Source: Bacteroidales bacterium
GTDB taxonomy: Bacteria > Bacteroidota > Bacteroidia > Bacteroidales > UBA932
Direction: 5' to 3'
Length of the DNA stretch: 64,000 nucleotides
Assembly: GCA_017630215.1 (NCBI GenBank)
Contig: JAGBVR010000003.1
Coordinates: 62,001-126,000, forward strand
Part shown: positions 36,711 to 45,186 of the stretch, piece by piece
How the letters are laid out: each line of letters begins with the position of its first letter
Position numbering within the stretch: position 1 is the stretch's first letter
The notes under the pieces: generated by a model
Database searches by the model: none
Told to the model about the DNA's origin: nothing
Seen by the model: only the letters and a program-made list of their open reading frames with translations
Program-made: the position numbers and the translations under genes

Positions 36711-36808
36711 GAAATCCAGACTATGTAAGGAGAAGACATGCCACGCCGGCTAGGGGGTGCCCGATCATCGGGAGGGCGGGGGTCTTCGGATTACATAGTC
36801 TGGATTTC
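36711..36808. repeat. Long inverted repeat with structured G-rich core, unclassified
   Basis: GAAATCCAGACTATGTAA (36711-36728) pairs perfectly with TTACATAGTCTGGATTTC (36791-36808). Inside, GAAGAC pairs with GTCTTC and CCCGA with TCGGG, and the remaining core is G/C-rich. It may be a structured RNA, a 5' leader of the DUF456 gene, an oversized terminator or a MITE. No family was recognised. Confidence 0.8.
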
Positions 36809-36827
36809 GAAAGAATAGGATTGTAAT

Positions 36828-37304
36828 ATGGAAACAATAATTATCATATTGGCGATATTGGCCGGAGTCATCGGAATCGTCGGAAGTATTGTCCCGGGAC
36901 TTCCGGGGCCACCTGTAAGCTGGATCGGACTTCTGCTTCTCTTTATTTGGGGACCTGAAGAAATGTCGGTCAACACTCTCATTATCTGGGGAATAATCAT
37001 GGTGCTGGTCACAATCATCGACTACATTGTTCCGATGTGGTTCACCAAGGTCACCGGAGGCAGCAAATATGCCGAACGCGGTGCTATTGCCGGTCTTATC
37101 CTCGGCATAATCTTCACCCCGATCGGCATGATTCTCGGTTCTTTCCTCGGTGCCCTTCTGTGCGAATGGTATTACACGCGGGCAGGTTTCGGACAAGCAT
37201 TCAAGGCAGCAACAGGCTCCTTCCTCGGATTCATAATGGGCACAGGTCTGAAGACCATTGTTTCTGTCCTTATGATATGGAAGATAATAATCTTCTGTTT
37301 TTAA
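36828..37304 (+). CDS. DUF456 family membrane protein
   Basis: A 158-aa protein with four to five hydrophobic helices and several small-residue-rich segments (IVGSIVPGLPGPPVSWIGLL, GAIAGLILGIIFTPIGMILG). This is the pattern of the small DUF456 membrane family. Function of the family is unknown to me; it sits in the inner membrane. The gene is alone, between the inverted repeat at 36711-36808 and a strong terminator. Confidence 0.87.
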   Translation: METIIIILAILAGVIGIVGSIVPGLPGPPVSWIGLLLLFIWGPEEMSVNTLIIWGIIMVLVTIIDYIVPMWFTKVTGGSKYAERGAIAGLILGIIFTPIGMILGSFLGALLCEWYYTRAGFGQAFKAATGSFLGFIMGTGLKTIVSVLMIWKIIIFCF

Positions 37305-37317
37305 CCTTATAATAGCA

Positions 37318-37363
37318 AACTGCCCCCGATCGCACTGAAGCTGATCGGGGGCAGTTAGTTTTT
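37318..37363. terminator. Strong stem-loop between convergent DUF456 and asd genes
   Basis: AACTGCCCCCGATC pairs with GATCGGGGGCAGTT (14 bp) around an 11-base loop, followed by AGTTTTT on the + strand. It probably serves the DUF456 gene and may also help end asd transcription. Confidence 0.85.
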
Positions 37364-37365
37364 CC

Positions 37366-38370
37366 CTATCTTGGAAGAAATCCTTTCTCGATAAGCTTCT
37401 CAGCTATCTGGACTGCATTTGTGGCAGCACCCTTTCTGAGGTTATCTGCAACACACCAGAAGTTGAGGCCGTACTTGACTGAAGGATCGCGACGGATTCT
37501 ACCTACGAAAACATCATTCTTTCCCCACGCATAGAGTGGCATAGGATAGACATTGTTCGCAGGGTCGTCCTGAAGGGTTACGCCAGAGGTTTCCTCCATC
37601 ATTCTTCGTACATCCTCGATAGTGAAATCATTCTCGAATTCGAGGTTTATCGATTCTGAGTGGCCTCCCTGAACCGGCACGCGGACAGTAGTAGGAGAAA
37701 CTCCGATACTGTCATCTCCGAATATCTTATGCGTTTCGTTGACCATCTTCATTTCCTCCTTGGTGTAGCCCGACTCAAGGAATGAATCTATGTGAGGTAG
37801 GATGTTCTGGTCGATAGGATGCGGATATACTGCGTCATATTCTCCCCATTTACCGCCGGCGCGCTCAGCTGTCATCTGATCCATTGCCTTATATCCTGTT
37901 CCGGTAACAGACTGATATGTAGATACTACAATGCGCTTGATCGTATATGCCTTGTGAAGAGGCCAGAGCGGAAGGAGCATCTGAATGGTAGAACAGTTCG
38001 GATTTGCGATGATATAGTCTGATTCTTCGAGGACATCACCGTTGATTTCCGGAACGACGAGTTTCTTGGTCGGATCCATTCTCCAGTGAGATGAGTTGTC
38101 GACTACGCGTGTGCCCACCTCGGCGAATTTAGGTGCAAGCTCTGCTGATGTGCTTCCTCCAGCAGAAAAGAGGGCGAGGTCTGGACGTGCGGCAATGGCA
38201 TCCTCTGCACTTACCACTGTCCATTCCTTTCCCTGGAATGTAATCTTGCGTCCGACTGACTTTGCCGAAGCTACCGGAAGGAGCTCCGTTACAGGGAAGT
38301 TCCTTTCTGCAAGAACTTCCAGCATTCTGGTGCCTACGAGTCCTGTGGCACCCACTACAGCTACTTTCAT
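37366..38370 (-). CDS. asd: Aspartate-semialdehyde dehydrogenase
   Basis: A 334-aa enzyme of lysine, threonine and methionine synthesis that reduces aspartyl phosphate to the semialdehyde. It has the N-terminal GATGLVGTRMLEVL nucleotide loop, the catalytic Cys in IANPNCSTIQM, and the GGHSESINLEFE region with the active-site His. The start is at 38370 (MKVAVVGATG); the longer open frame to 38433 runs into a duplicated upstream region. With thrA, metX and metY nearby it supplies homoserine for methionine. Confidence 0.95.
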   Translation of the reverse strand: MKVAVVGATGLVGTRMLEVLAERNFPVTELLPVASAKSVGRKITFQGKEWTVVSAEDAIAARPDLALFSAGGSTSAELAPKFAEVGTRVVDNSSHWRMDPTKKLVVPEINGDVLEESDYIIANPNCSTIQMLLPLWPLHKAYTIKRIVVSTYQSVTGTGYKAMDQMTAERAGGKWGEYDAVYPHPIDQNILPHIDSFLESGYTKEEMKMVNETHKIFGDDSIGVSPTTVRVPVQGGHSESINLEFENDFTIEDVRRMMEETSGVTLQDDPANNVYPMPLYAWGKNDVFVGRIRRDPSVKYGLNFWCVADNLRKGAATNAVQIAEKLIEKGFLPR

Positions 38371-38371
38371 A

Positions 38372-38685
38372 TTTTCTACTTTATTACTTAATTTGACAAT
38401 TCTAAACTTATCGCTGCTTTCGAGGGCGTGCATAATATGAAAATATGTCTACGTTACCTTTCCCCTAAATCCCCTTTCTCGGAAAGGGGACTTGCTATCG
38501 CTACGCTCAAAGTTTTCTACTTTATTACTTAATTTGACAATTCTAAACTTATCGCTGCTTTCGAGGGCGTGCATAATATGAAAATATATCTACGTTACCT
38601 TTCCCCTAAATCCCCTTTCTCGGAAAGGGGACTTGCTATCGCTACGCTCAAAGTTTTCTACTTTATTACTTAATTTGACAATTCT
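38372..38685. repeat. 141-bp tandem duplication upstream of asd
   Basis: Two full units (38372-38512, 38513-38653) and a partial third. Units share TTTTCTACTTTATTACTTAA and TTTCCCCTAAATCCCC and differ at one base seen (ATATGTCT against ATATATCT). Each unit contains the asd leader and, on the minus strand, TAAGTTTA, a possible -7 box, so the promoter appears duplicated. Confidence 0.9.
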
Positions 38686-38689
38686 TATT

Positions 38690-38867
38690 TGGATTTCTCG
38701 TCTCACTTCGTTCGCTCGAAATGACACTTGTGCTTCGTTTCAATGACACTTGTGCTTCGTTTCAATGACGGCAGTGCTTTGTATCTAATGACAATTGTGC
38801 TTAGTTCGAAGGGAATGGGCCTGTTACTTGTCATTTCGAGCGAGGCCTTGGCCGAGTCGAGAAATCT
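38690..38867. repeat. REP-like repeats left of the GIY-YIG gene
   Basis: Contains GATTTCTCGTCTCACTTCGT...CTCGAAATGACA, several spaced AATGAC(A/G)-nTTGTGCTT units, and an inverted GTCATTTCGAGCGAG...GAGAAATC end at 38830-38867. It fills the gap with no coding frame. Confidence 0.85.
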
Positions 38868-39159
38868 ATTTGCTAAATTCTTCGAACAAATCCCTTAAGT
38901 CAGGGTTAATTGTCCTGACCAACCAATCCTTTTTCTCTCTTCTCCACTTTTTAAGTTTCTTTTCTCTTTCAATAGCCTGGTCTATGTCTGAATACTTTTC
39001 ATAATATACGAGCTTGGTGCAATTATATTTTTGAGTAAATCCTGGTATCTGACCACTCTTGTGTTCTTGTACTCTACGTTCAATGTCGTTTGTTACCCCA
39101 ATATATAAAGTGGTGTTATTGGTGTTTGACATTATGTATATGTAATATGTGTTGTACAT
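38866..39159 (-). CDS. Small GIY-YIG endonuclease-domain protein
   Basis: A 97-aa stand-alone GIY-YIG domain: YYIYIMSNTNNTTLYIGVTN carries the YI...YIG hallmark, followed by the conserved Arg (DIERRVQEHK), KYNCTKLVYYEKY with the Glu region and KLKKWRREKKDWL. It belongs to the YhbQ/UPF0213-type group found widely in Bacteroidota. Its stop codon lies within an inverted copy of the TCTCG...CGAAATGAC repeat, and another copy lies just upstream of its start. The arrangement suggests a link between nuclease and repeats. Confidence 0.9.
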   Translation of the reverse strand: MYNTYYIYIMSNTNNTTLYIGVTNDIERRVQEHKSGQIPGFTQKYNCTKLVYYEKYSDIDQAIEREKKLKKWRREKKDWLVRTINPDLRDLFEEFSK

Positions 39160-39167
39160 AGTTTATG

Positions 39168-39300
39168 GATTTCTCGTCTCACTTCGTTCGCTCGAAATGA
39201 CAGTTGTGCATTCTCTCGTAATGACAGTTGTGCATTCTCTCGAAATGACAGTTGTGCATTCGCTCGAAATGACAGTTGTGCGTTCGCTCGTAATGACGAC
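39168..39300. repeat. REP-like repeat and 24-bp tandem units right of the GIY-YIG gene
   Basis: GATTTCTCGTCTCACTTCGT then about four units of TCGAAATGACAGTTGTGCAT with period 24. The first part is the inverted counterpart of 38830-38867. Confidence 0.85.
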
Positions 39301-39326
39301 TGTACGTTGTTCGCAGTTCTTGCGGT

Positions 39327-40610
39327 TTACGACAATTGCAGCGCAGCATTCAAGTCAGCGATGAGGTCATCGACATTCTCGATACCGACGCTGAGACGAA
39401 GCATGTTAGGGTAAACTCCTGCGGCAACCTGTTCCTGAGGACTGAGCTGGGAATGAGTTGTGGATGCAGGGTGAACGATGAGCGACTTGGCGTCTCCCAC
39501 ACTGCCCACATGAAGAATAAGCTCCAGGCGGGTCACAAGCGACGCTGCAGCCTCGAAACCTCCTTTGACGCGGAAGGTAAGTACGCCTCCGAATCCGTGC
39601 CGCAGGTATTTGCATCCGAGTTCGTGGTACGGATTGTTCTTCAGACCGGGGTAATTCACGCTCTCGACAGCCGGATGCTTCTCCAGGAACTCAGCAATTG
39701 CGAGAGCATTGTCGCAGCAGCGTTCAGCTCTCAAGGACAAGGTCTCGAGACCTTGGAGCATAAGGAAAGAGTTGAATGGAGAGGCTGCCGGACCAATGTT
39801 GCGGAGTCCGTCCACGCGAACGCGTCCTGCAAATGCGGCGTCACCGAAAACCTCCTTGTAGACAAGTCCGTGATAGCTCTCCGAAGGAGCCGCAAGCAAT
39901 GGATATTTCTCTGGAGTCCAGTCGAAGTTTCCTCCATCGACAACTACGCCTCCGAGAGCGGTTCCGTGTCCGCAGATCCACTTGGTCGCCGAATGGATGG
40001 ATACATTGGCTCCCCATTCGAACGGACGGAAAAGATAACCTCCCATACCGAATGTATTGTCCACCATCACGCAGACTCCCTTGCGACGAGCCATCTCGAC
40101 GATTGGTTCATAGTCAGGAATATTGAATGCCGGATTACCGATGTTCTCGAGGAAGATAGCCTTTGTGCGGTCATCTACAAGAGCTTCCAGGTCGGAAGCT
40201 TTGTCGCTGGCTGCAAAACGCACCTCGATACCCATATCACGAAGTGTTATCGCAAACATTGTGAATGTACCTCCGTAAAGGAACGGCTGGGCGACGATAT
40301 TGTCCCCCGGACCGCAGATGTTGGTTATCGAAAGGAATACGGCAGATTGGCCTGATGCTGTGGAAACAGCCGCCACGCCTCCTTCGAGGGCGGCCATGCG
40401 CTTCTCGAAGACCTCGTTGGTCGTATTGGTGATGCGGGTGTATATGTTGCCCGGACGCTTGAGCTCGAAAAGCTCAGCTCCATATTCCATGCTGTCGAAA
40501 GTATAGGCTGTGCTCTGGTAGATAGGCACTGCGGTACCCTTCGAAACAGGATCGATCTCCTGTCCTGCCCTTACCTGAAGGGTCTCGAATTTATAGTTTT
40601 TGTTATTCAT
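39327..40610 (-). CDS. metY: O-acetylhomoserine sulfhydrylase (PLP enzyme)
   Basis: A 427-aa PLP-dependent Cys/Met metabolism enzyme making homocysteine from O-acetylhomoserine and sulfide. The PLP Lys is in SIHSATKWICGHGTALGG. Other hallmarks are YTRITNTTNEVFEKRMAALE, the VDNTFGMGG motif with the PLP Asp, and the C-terminal SLIVHPASTTHSQL. Length fits the MetY (O-acetylhomoserine) type rather than the shorter MetB/MetC. It pairs with metX and thrA on the same strand. Confidence 0.94.
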   Translation of the reverse strand: MNNKNYKFETLQVRAGQEIDPVSKGTAVPIYQSTAYTFDSMEYGAELFELKRPGNIYTRITNTTNEVFEKRMAALEGGVAAVSTASGQSAVFLSITNICGPGDNIVAQPFLYGGTFTMFAITLRDMGIEVRFAASDKASDLEALVDDRTKAIFLENIGNPAFNIPDYEPIVEMARRKGVCVMVDNTFGMGGYLFRPFEWGANVSIHSATKWICGHGTALGGVVVDGGNFDWTPEKYPLLAAPSESYHGLVYKEVFGDAAFAGRVRVDGLRNIGPAASPFNSFLMLQGLETLSLRAERCCDNALAIAEFLEKHPAVESVNYPGLKNNPYHELGCKYLRHGFGGVLTFRVKGGFEAAASLVTRLELILHVGSVGDAKSLIVHPASTTHSQLSPQEQVAAGVYPNMLRLSVGIENVDDLIADLNAALQLS

Positions 40611-40628
40611 ATCTTATGGGATTTCTCG

Positions 40629-40778
40629 TCTCGCTACGCTCGCTCGAAATGACAACAGTCTCGCTACGCTCGCTCGAAATGACAACAGTATCGCTACGCT
40701 CGCTCGAAATGACAATAGTATCACTACGTTCGCTCGAAATGACAACAGTATCACTACGCTCGCTCGAAATGACAACAG
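40629..40778. repeat. Five 30-bp tandem REP-like units between metY and thrA
   Basis: Unit TCTCGCTACGCTCGCTCGAA + ATGACAACAG, five copies without spacers. Each unit holds a GC-rich inverted segment and the CTCGAAATGACA end seen around the GIY-YIG gene. It lies between thrA and metY on their transcript. Confidence 0.93.
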
Positions 40779-40825
40779 TATCACTTTTCAGCATGACGAT
40801 CATTCTGCACGTAGCAGACGTTATC

Positions 40826-43288
40826 TTACATTATTATATCATTTAATACTCCCGAGGCAGTCTGATACGCTCCGGCACCTGCTCCCTGCACTACGAGAGG
40901 AGACGGATAGAAATCAGTCTGGATGATTGCACAGTTGTCGGTTCCGCTGAGAGTGAAAAGCGGATGCGACTCATCCACATTCTCCAGTCCTATCTTTGCC
41001 TTGTAGCCAAGCTCCGAGGTTTCGTCCTTCACAAGGGAAGCCACGAAGCGCTGCCTCAGTCCCTTAGTAGCAGCCTCATTGTATCTTGCTGCAAAAACCG
41101 CCTCATTCTCAGCAAGTTTCGCGTAGAAAGCCTCCACATCTCCCTCGAAGAATTCTTCCCCAAGAATCGGAGATATCTGCACATCCTTCTCGTCAAGCGG
41201 GACACCAGCCTCTCGTGAGAGAATCAGAAGCTTTCGCAAAACATCGCGTCCACTGAGGTCGAGACGTGGGTCCGGCTCTGTATACCCGGCATCCTGTGCT
41301 CTCTTGACCACCTCTGCGAATGATCCGCTGGCGCCACCATCATAGTTGCTGAAGATATAGTTCAATGTACCGCTGAGGACTGCCTCGATACGCACGATCT
41401 CGTCGCCGCTGTGCACGCTGCGAGAAATTGACTCGAGGATAGGCAGAGCGGCTCCCACTGTAGTCTCGTAGCGAAGAGTAGCTCCAATCTCGATTGCAGC
41501 TTCCTTCAATGCCGCATACTGACGGTATGGCAATGAGAATGTGATCTTGTTGCAGGCCACGACTGAGTATCCCCTCTTGAAGAGGTTCATATATTTGAAT
41601 GCAATATCTGCTGAGGCGGTGCAGTCCACGAACACTGAATTTTCGAGCGAAAGTGTCGCCAGATGAGTGAAATATGCCTCATCTGCGGCGCTGATTCCAT
41701 TGTCAAGCTGTGCCTTTATATCATTGAGTTCCAGACCGTTCTTGTCAATGATGAAGCGACGACTGTTCGAAAGTCCGCAGATGCGCAGACGGCGTCCGGT
41801 ACGAGCTGCAATCTTATCCCTGTTCTTTGCAATGATGTCCACCAGCGCCCTTCCCACTGTGCCGAAACCTGCTATGAATAGATTTATGTCCTTTCCACTT
41901 CTTTTGTCGAAGAATTCGTTGTGGATAGTCTTTATGGCTGCCTCTGCATCCCCAGACGAGATGATCACCGAGATGTTCCTCTCAGACGATCCCTGCGCAG
42001 TAGCGCGTACCGGGATACTGTTACGTCCCAGGGCAGCAAGCATTCGGCCAGTCGCACCTGTCTGGTTAAGTACGTCATCTCCTACGAGACATACGATGGA
42101 GAATCCCTTCTCGACCTTGAGAGGATTGAGCTTTCCAAGGGAGATTTCATATGCGAAGCATTTGTCTGCGGCCTCGCGTGCCTTTTCCGCATCCTTTTCA
42201 GAGACGGCAATGCACATTGTATGCACAGATGACGCCTGTGTAATGAGGATTATATTGATGTCATTCTGGCTGAGAGTCTCGAAGAGGCGGCTTGAAAAAC
42301 CGGGAATGCCGACCATTCCGCTTCCTTCCAGTGAAAGGAGTGCGATATTGTCAGAGTTTGAAATTCCGATTACGGAATCCTTGCTTCGTGGCGGATGCTT
42401 CTCGATGAGGGTTCCGTGTGCCTCGGGCTCAAAAGTATTCTTTACATAAATCGGAATTCCTTCTGCCACAACAGGCTGGATAGTAGGAGGATAGATCACC
42501 TTTGCTCCGAAGTGCGAAAGTTCGAGGGCTGCCTTGTAAGAGATGTTGCTGATAGTACGGGCAGTAGGGACGACCTTAGGGTTCGAGGTCATCATGCCGG
42601 GAACATCAGTCCAGATCTCGAGAATGCGGGCTTTGCAGCCTACTGCATAAAGAGCCGCGGTGTAGTCCGAACCTCCGCGTCCCAGAGTGGTGGTCCTGCC
42701 CTGCTTGTCAGAAGCGATGAAGCCCGGAAGAACGAAGAGCTGGGTGATCGGATTGTTCTCCACCATTTCGTTTACCCTGAAATATGTCTTCTGGATGTCT
42801 ACTGTATTCTTGTCGCCCTTGGCCACGGTGCGGATGATCTGTCTTGAGTCGATCCATTTGGTTGCAATACCGATGGAAGCAAGTTTCGTAGCGAGAATCT
42901 TTGTTGACCAGAGTTCGCCGAAAGCCTGAATCGCGTCAAGGCTAGCCGGGGAGAGCTCACCAAGGAGATATACGCCATGGGCAATACTCCTGAGCGAGTC
43001 AAATAACCCATCGCATACCTCTTTAGATTCCGCTTGCTTCTCCACAGGAAGGAAAGAGTCGATTATCTCGTGGTGTCTTGCCTGGAGCTCATCGATGAGA
43101 GCCTTATAGCTCTCGTCACGTTCTGAAGCAAATGTTCCTATCTTTATGAGAGTATCGGTGCATCCGCTGATGGCAGACGATACCAGAATGGTCCTGTCGC
43201 GGTCCACGGCATTGACGACGATGTCAACGACCTTGGCCATATTCTCAGCATTGGCTACCGAAGAGCCTCCGAATTTCAATACCTGCAT
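40826..43288 (-). CDS. thrA: Bifunctional aspartokinase / homoserine dehydrogenase
   Basis: An 820-aa fusion. The aspartokinase (1 to about 290) starts MQVLKFGGSSVANAENM and has TTLGRGGSDYTAAL. Two ACT regions (about 310-460) follow for feedback control (VCLVGDDVLNQTGATGRMLA). The homoserine dehydrogenase (about 470-820) has NLFIAGFGTVGRALVDII, VDCTASADIAFKYMNL and VLSGTLNYIFSNYDGG. It catalyses the first and third steps from aspartate to homoserine, with asd supplying the middle step. Full length and unbroken. Confidence 0.95.
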   Translation of the reverse strand: MQVLKFGGSSVANAENMAKVVDIVVNAVDRDRTILVSSAISGCTDTLIKIGTFASERDESYKALIDELQARHHEIIDSFLPVEKQAESKEVCDGLFDSLRSIAHGVYLLGELSPASLDAIQAFGELWSTKILATKLASIGIATKWIDSRQIIRTVAKGDKNTVDIQKTYFRVNEMVENNPITQLFVLPGFIASDKQGRTTTLGRGGSDYTAALYAVGCKARILEIWTDVPGMMTSNPKVVPTARTISNISYKAALELSHFGAKVIYPPTIQPVVAEGIPIYVKNTFEPEAHGTLIEKHPPRSKDSVIGISNSDNIALLSLEGSGMVGIPGFSSRLFETLSQNDINIILITQASSVHTMCIAVSEKDAEKAREAADKCFAYEISLGKLNPLKVEKGFSIVCLVGDDVLNQTGATGRMLAALGRNSIPVRATAQGSSERNISVIISSGDAEAAIKTIHNEFFDKRSGKDINLFIAGFGTVGRALVDIIAKNRDKIAARTGRRLRICGLSNSRRFIIDKNGLELNDIKAQLDNGISAADEAYFTHLATLSLENSVFVDCTASADIAFKYMNLFKRGYSVVACNKITFSLPYRQYAALKEAAIEIGATLRYETTVGAALPILESISRSVHSGDEIVRIEAVLSGTLNYIFSNYDGGASGSFAEVVKRAQDAGYTEPDPRLDLSGRDVLRKLLILSREAGVPLDEKDVQISPILGEEFFEGDVEAFYAKLAENEAVFAARYNEAATKGLRQRFVASLVKDETSELGYKAKIGLENVDESHPLFTLSGTDNCAIIQTDFYPSPLVVQGAGAGAYQTASGVLNDIIM

Positions 43289-43385
43289 ATATTGTTGTTA
43301 TGTTTAGAGTTTCATTTTGTGGATATCATCCACGGTTACATGCCACTTTCGTGGTCGGTGTTTCCACACAGGCCGGCACCGACAT

Positions 43386-44408
43386 TTACGGCAACAACGG
43401 CCGTATGATGGCGGTGAGCTGGTCATTTTCCAGCAGAAAACCGTCGTGACCGAACTTTGAAGTGATCTCGTGATACACAGCTCCAGGTACATTGGCAGCA
43501 ATCATCTTCTGCTCTTCGACCGGGAAGAGTCTGTCGCTGTCGATGCCGATGACCGTACATTCTGTCCTGATACTTTGCAATGCCTTTACCACTCCACCTC
43601 GGCCACGCCCGACATTGTTGCTGTCTACTGACCCGCAGAGATAATAGTATGAATATGCATCGAAGCGGTCAGAAAGTTTCTTTCCCTGATATCTCTGATA
43701 CGAGCCTGCCCTATCGGCGAACAGACAATCCTCATCCTTTTCCCACTGCGTAGCGTTGTATCCCTCATAGCTTCTATACGAGATAAGGGCTATGCTTCTT
43801 GCACATCTAAGTCCTGTTTCCCCGCCCTTGAGCGAAGCGCATTCACGGAATGTAGGGTCAGTCTCGAGAGCCATCCTCATGGATTCATTGAATGCTGTAA
43901 GCCAAGGTGTCACGCGCACTCCACAAGCGATATACACAGCCTTCTTTATGACCTCCGGCTTCATGATCGACCATTCCACCGACTGGAATCCTCCTATGGA
44001 TCCTCCCACCATGAAATCGATGTGCTCTATTCCGAGATGTTCGCGCACAAGATCGTTGGCACGGACAATATCGCGAACGGTAACTGCCGGGAAATCAAAG
44101 TAATATGGCTTTCCCGTCTTAGGATCAATGCTTGATGGGCCAGAGGACCCATATGCCGAGCCGAGCATGTTGGCACAGATCACGAAGTATTTCTCTGTGT
44201 CGAAAAGCTTGCCCGGACCTACGAGTTCGGGCCACCAGTCCTGGGCGTCGGAATTGGCTGTAAGAGCATGGCAGATCCATATCACTTTCCTCTGATCGTC
44301 CTTCTGCCACTCTTTTTCCGAGCAGTGATATACGACCTTCAGACCATCTATGCTTCCGCCGGCCTCGAATTCAAAAATATCCTTATGTATGTATTCTCGT
44401 CTTATCAT
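43386..44408 (-). CDS. metX: Homoserine O-acetyltransferase
   Basis: A 340-aa alpha/beta-hydrolase-fold acyltransferase that activates homoserine for methionine synthesis. It shows the nucleophile in VGGSIGGFQSVEW, the catalytic Asp in IGIDSDRLFP, the His in FGHDGFLLEND, and the early LTANSDAQDWWPELVGPGK loop. It is the first gene of metX-thrA-metY on the minus strand. The 97-base gap to thrA contains a small hairpin (GTGGATATCATCCAC at 43319-43333) but no SAM riboswitch that I can recognise. Confidence 0.94.
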   Translation of the reverse strand: MIRREYIHKDIFEFEAGGSIDGLKVVYHCSEKEWQKDDQRKVIWICHALTANSDAQDWWPELVGPGKLFDTEKYFVICANMLGSAYGSSGPSSIDPKTGKPYYFDFPAVTVRDIVRANDLVREHLGIEHIDFMVGGSIGGFQSVEWSIMKPEVIKKAVYIACGVRVTPWLTAFNESMRMALETDPTFRECASLKGGETGLRCARSIALISYRSYEGYNATQWEKDEDCLFADRAGSYQRYQGKKLSDRFDAYSYYYLCGSVDSNNVGRGRGGVVKALQSIRTECTVIGIDSDRLFPVEEQKMIAANVPGAVYHEITSKFGHDGFLLENDQLTAIIRPLLP

Positions 44409-44521
44409 AGTCTAAAGTCTTATCGAAAGTTTCACACCTTCCGTCCAGAACCCTCCTTATCTTCCAAAGTCCCTCCTTGTCATTCTGAGTTCAGCGTGGG
44501 AATATACACCGAAAAAACGTG

Positions 44522-44529
44522 CAAAGATA
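44522..44529 (-). promoter_or_regulatory. TAnnTTTG -7 box for metX
   Basis: The minus strand reads TATCTTTG about 115 bases before the metX start, giving a long 5' leader. The leader includes a REP-like fragment (GTCATTCTGAGTTCAGCGTG at 44479). The 275-base metX/lrp gap is otherwise A+T-rich. Confidence 0.6.
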
Positions 44530-44683
44530 CTGATTATCTGACTAATTCGGCCTGCAAAGATGATATATTGGGATAATATATGCAACCTTTCTTAAATATT
44601 CGGGAAATTATTCTAATTTTGCTAAGATTTAGATAATACACAGAATATTATTCTACAAAATACTATTTTCAAAGATTTAGATT

Positions 44684-45151
44684 ATGGAATCGTTAGACAG
44701 GATAGACATCTTGATTCTGCGTGAATTACAGAAAGACGCAAAACTTACGACAAAGGAACTTGCTGCAAAGGTCAATCTATCTCCATCTCCGGTGTTCGAA
44801 AGGCAGAAGCGACTTGAAAGAGAGGGATATATCAAGAAGTACGTCGCTGTTGTGGATCCGATAAAGACCGGCAATGGAATAATGGTCCTGTGCAATGTCC
44901 GTCTGAAGCATCACAGCAAGGAATTCAGCCAGCGCTTCACCTCGGTGATTTCTCAAATCGATGAGGTGGTGGAATGTTTCAACACTTCCGGAGACTATGA
45001 TTACCAGCTGAAGATTTATGCACGTAACATGCGTGATTATCAAGACTTTGTACTAGGTACCCTTGGAGATTTGGACTGTATAGGTTCGCTGCATAGTATT
45101 TTCGTGATCGGAGAAGTTAAAAACACGCTAAGTGTACCGCTCAAGGTATAA
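44684..45151 (+). CDS. Lrp/AsnC-family transcriptional regulator
   Basis: A 155-aa regulator with an N-terminal winged helix (LDRIDILILRELQKDAKLTT, LAAKVNLSPSPVFERQKRLE) and a C-terminal RAM/ACT-like ligand domain (VVECFNTSGDYDYQLKIYAR). Members sense amino acids and bind DNA as octamers. It is divergent from metX, so control of methionine genes is likely but not shown. Its own -7 box was not identified. Confidence 0.93.
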   Translation: MESLDRIDILILRELQKDAKLTTKELAAKVNLSPSPVFERQKRLEREGYIKKYVAVVDPIKTGNGIMVLCNVRLKHHSKEFSQRFTSVISQIDEVVECFNTSGDYDYQLKIYARNMRDYQDFVLGTLGDLDCIGSLHSIFVIGEVKNTLSVPLKV

Positions 45152-45157
45152 ATTGAT

Positions 45158-45165
45158 TATCTTTG
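45158..45165 (+). promoter_or_regulatory. TAnnTTTG -7 box for the permease gene
   Basis: TATCTTTG, 21 bases before ATG 45187. Confidence 0.7.
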
Positions 45166-45186
45166 TAAACTTTTGGAAAACAGAAT

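Noticed and set aside
40629-40778. Possible CRISPR array
   Set aside because: The 30-bp units are directly adjacent without spacers and no cas gene is in the window.
43289-44683. SAM riboswitch for the methionine genes
   Set aside because: Neither the metX leader nor the metX-thrA gap shows a SAM-I or SAM-II pattern that I can recognise.
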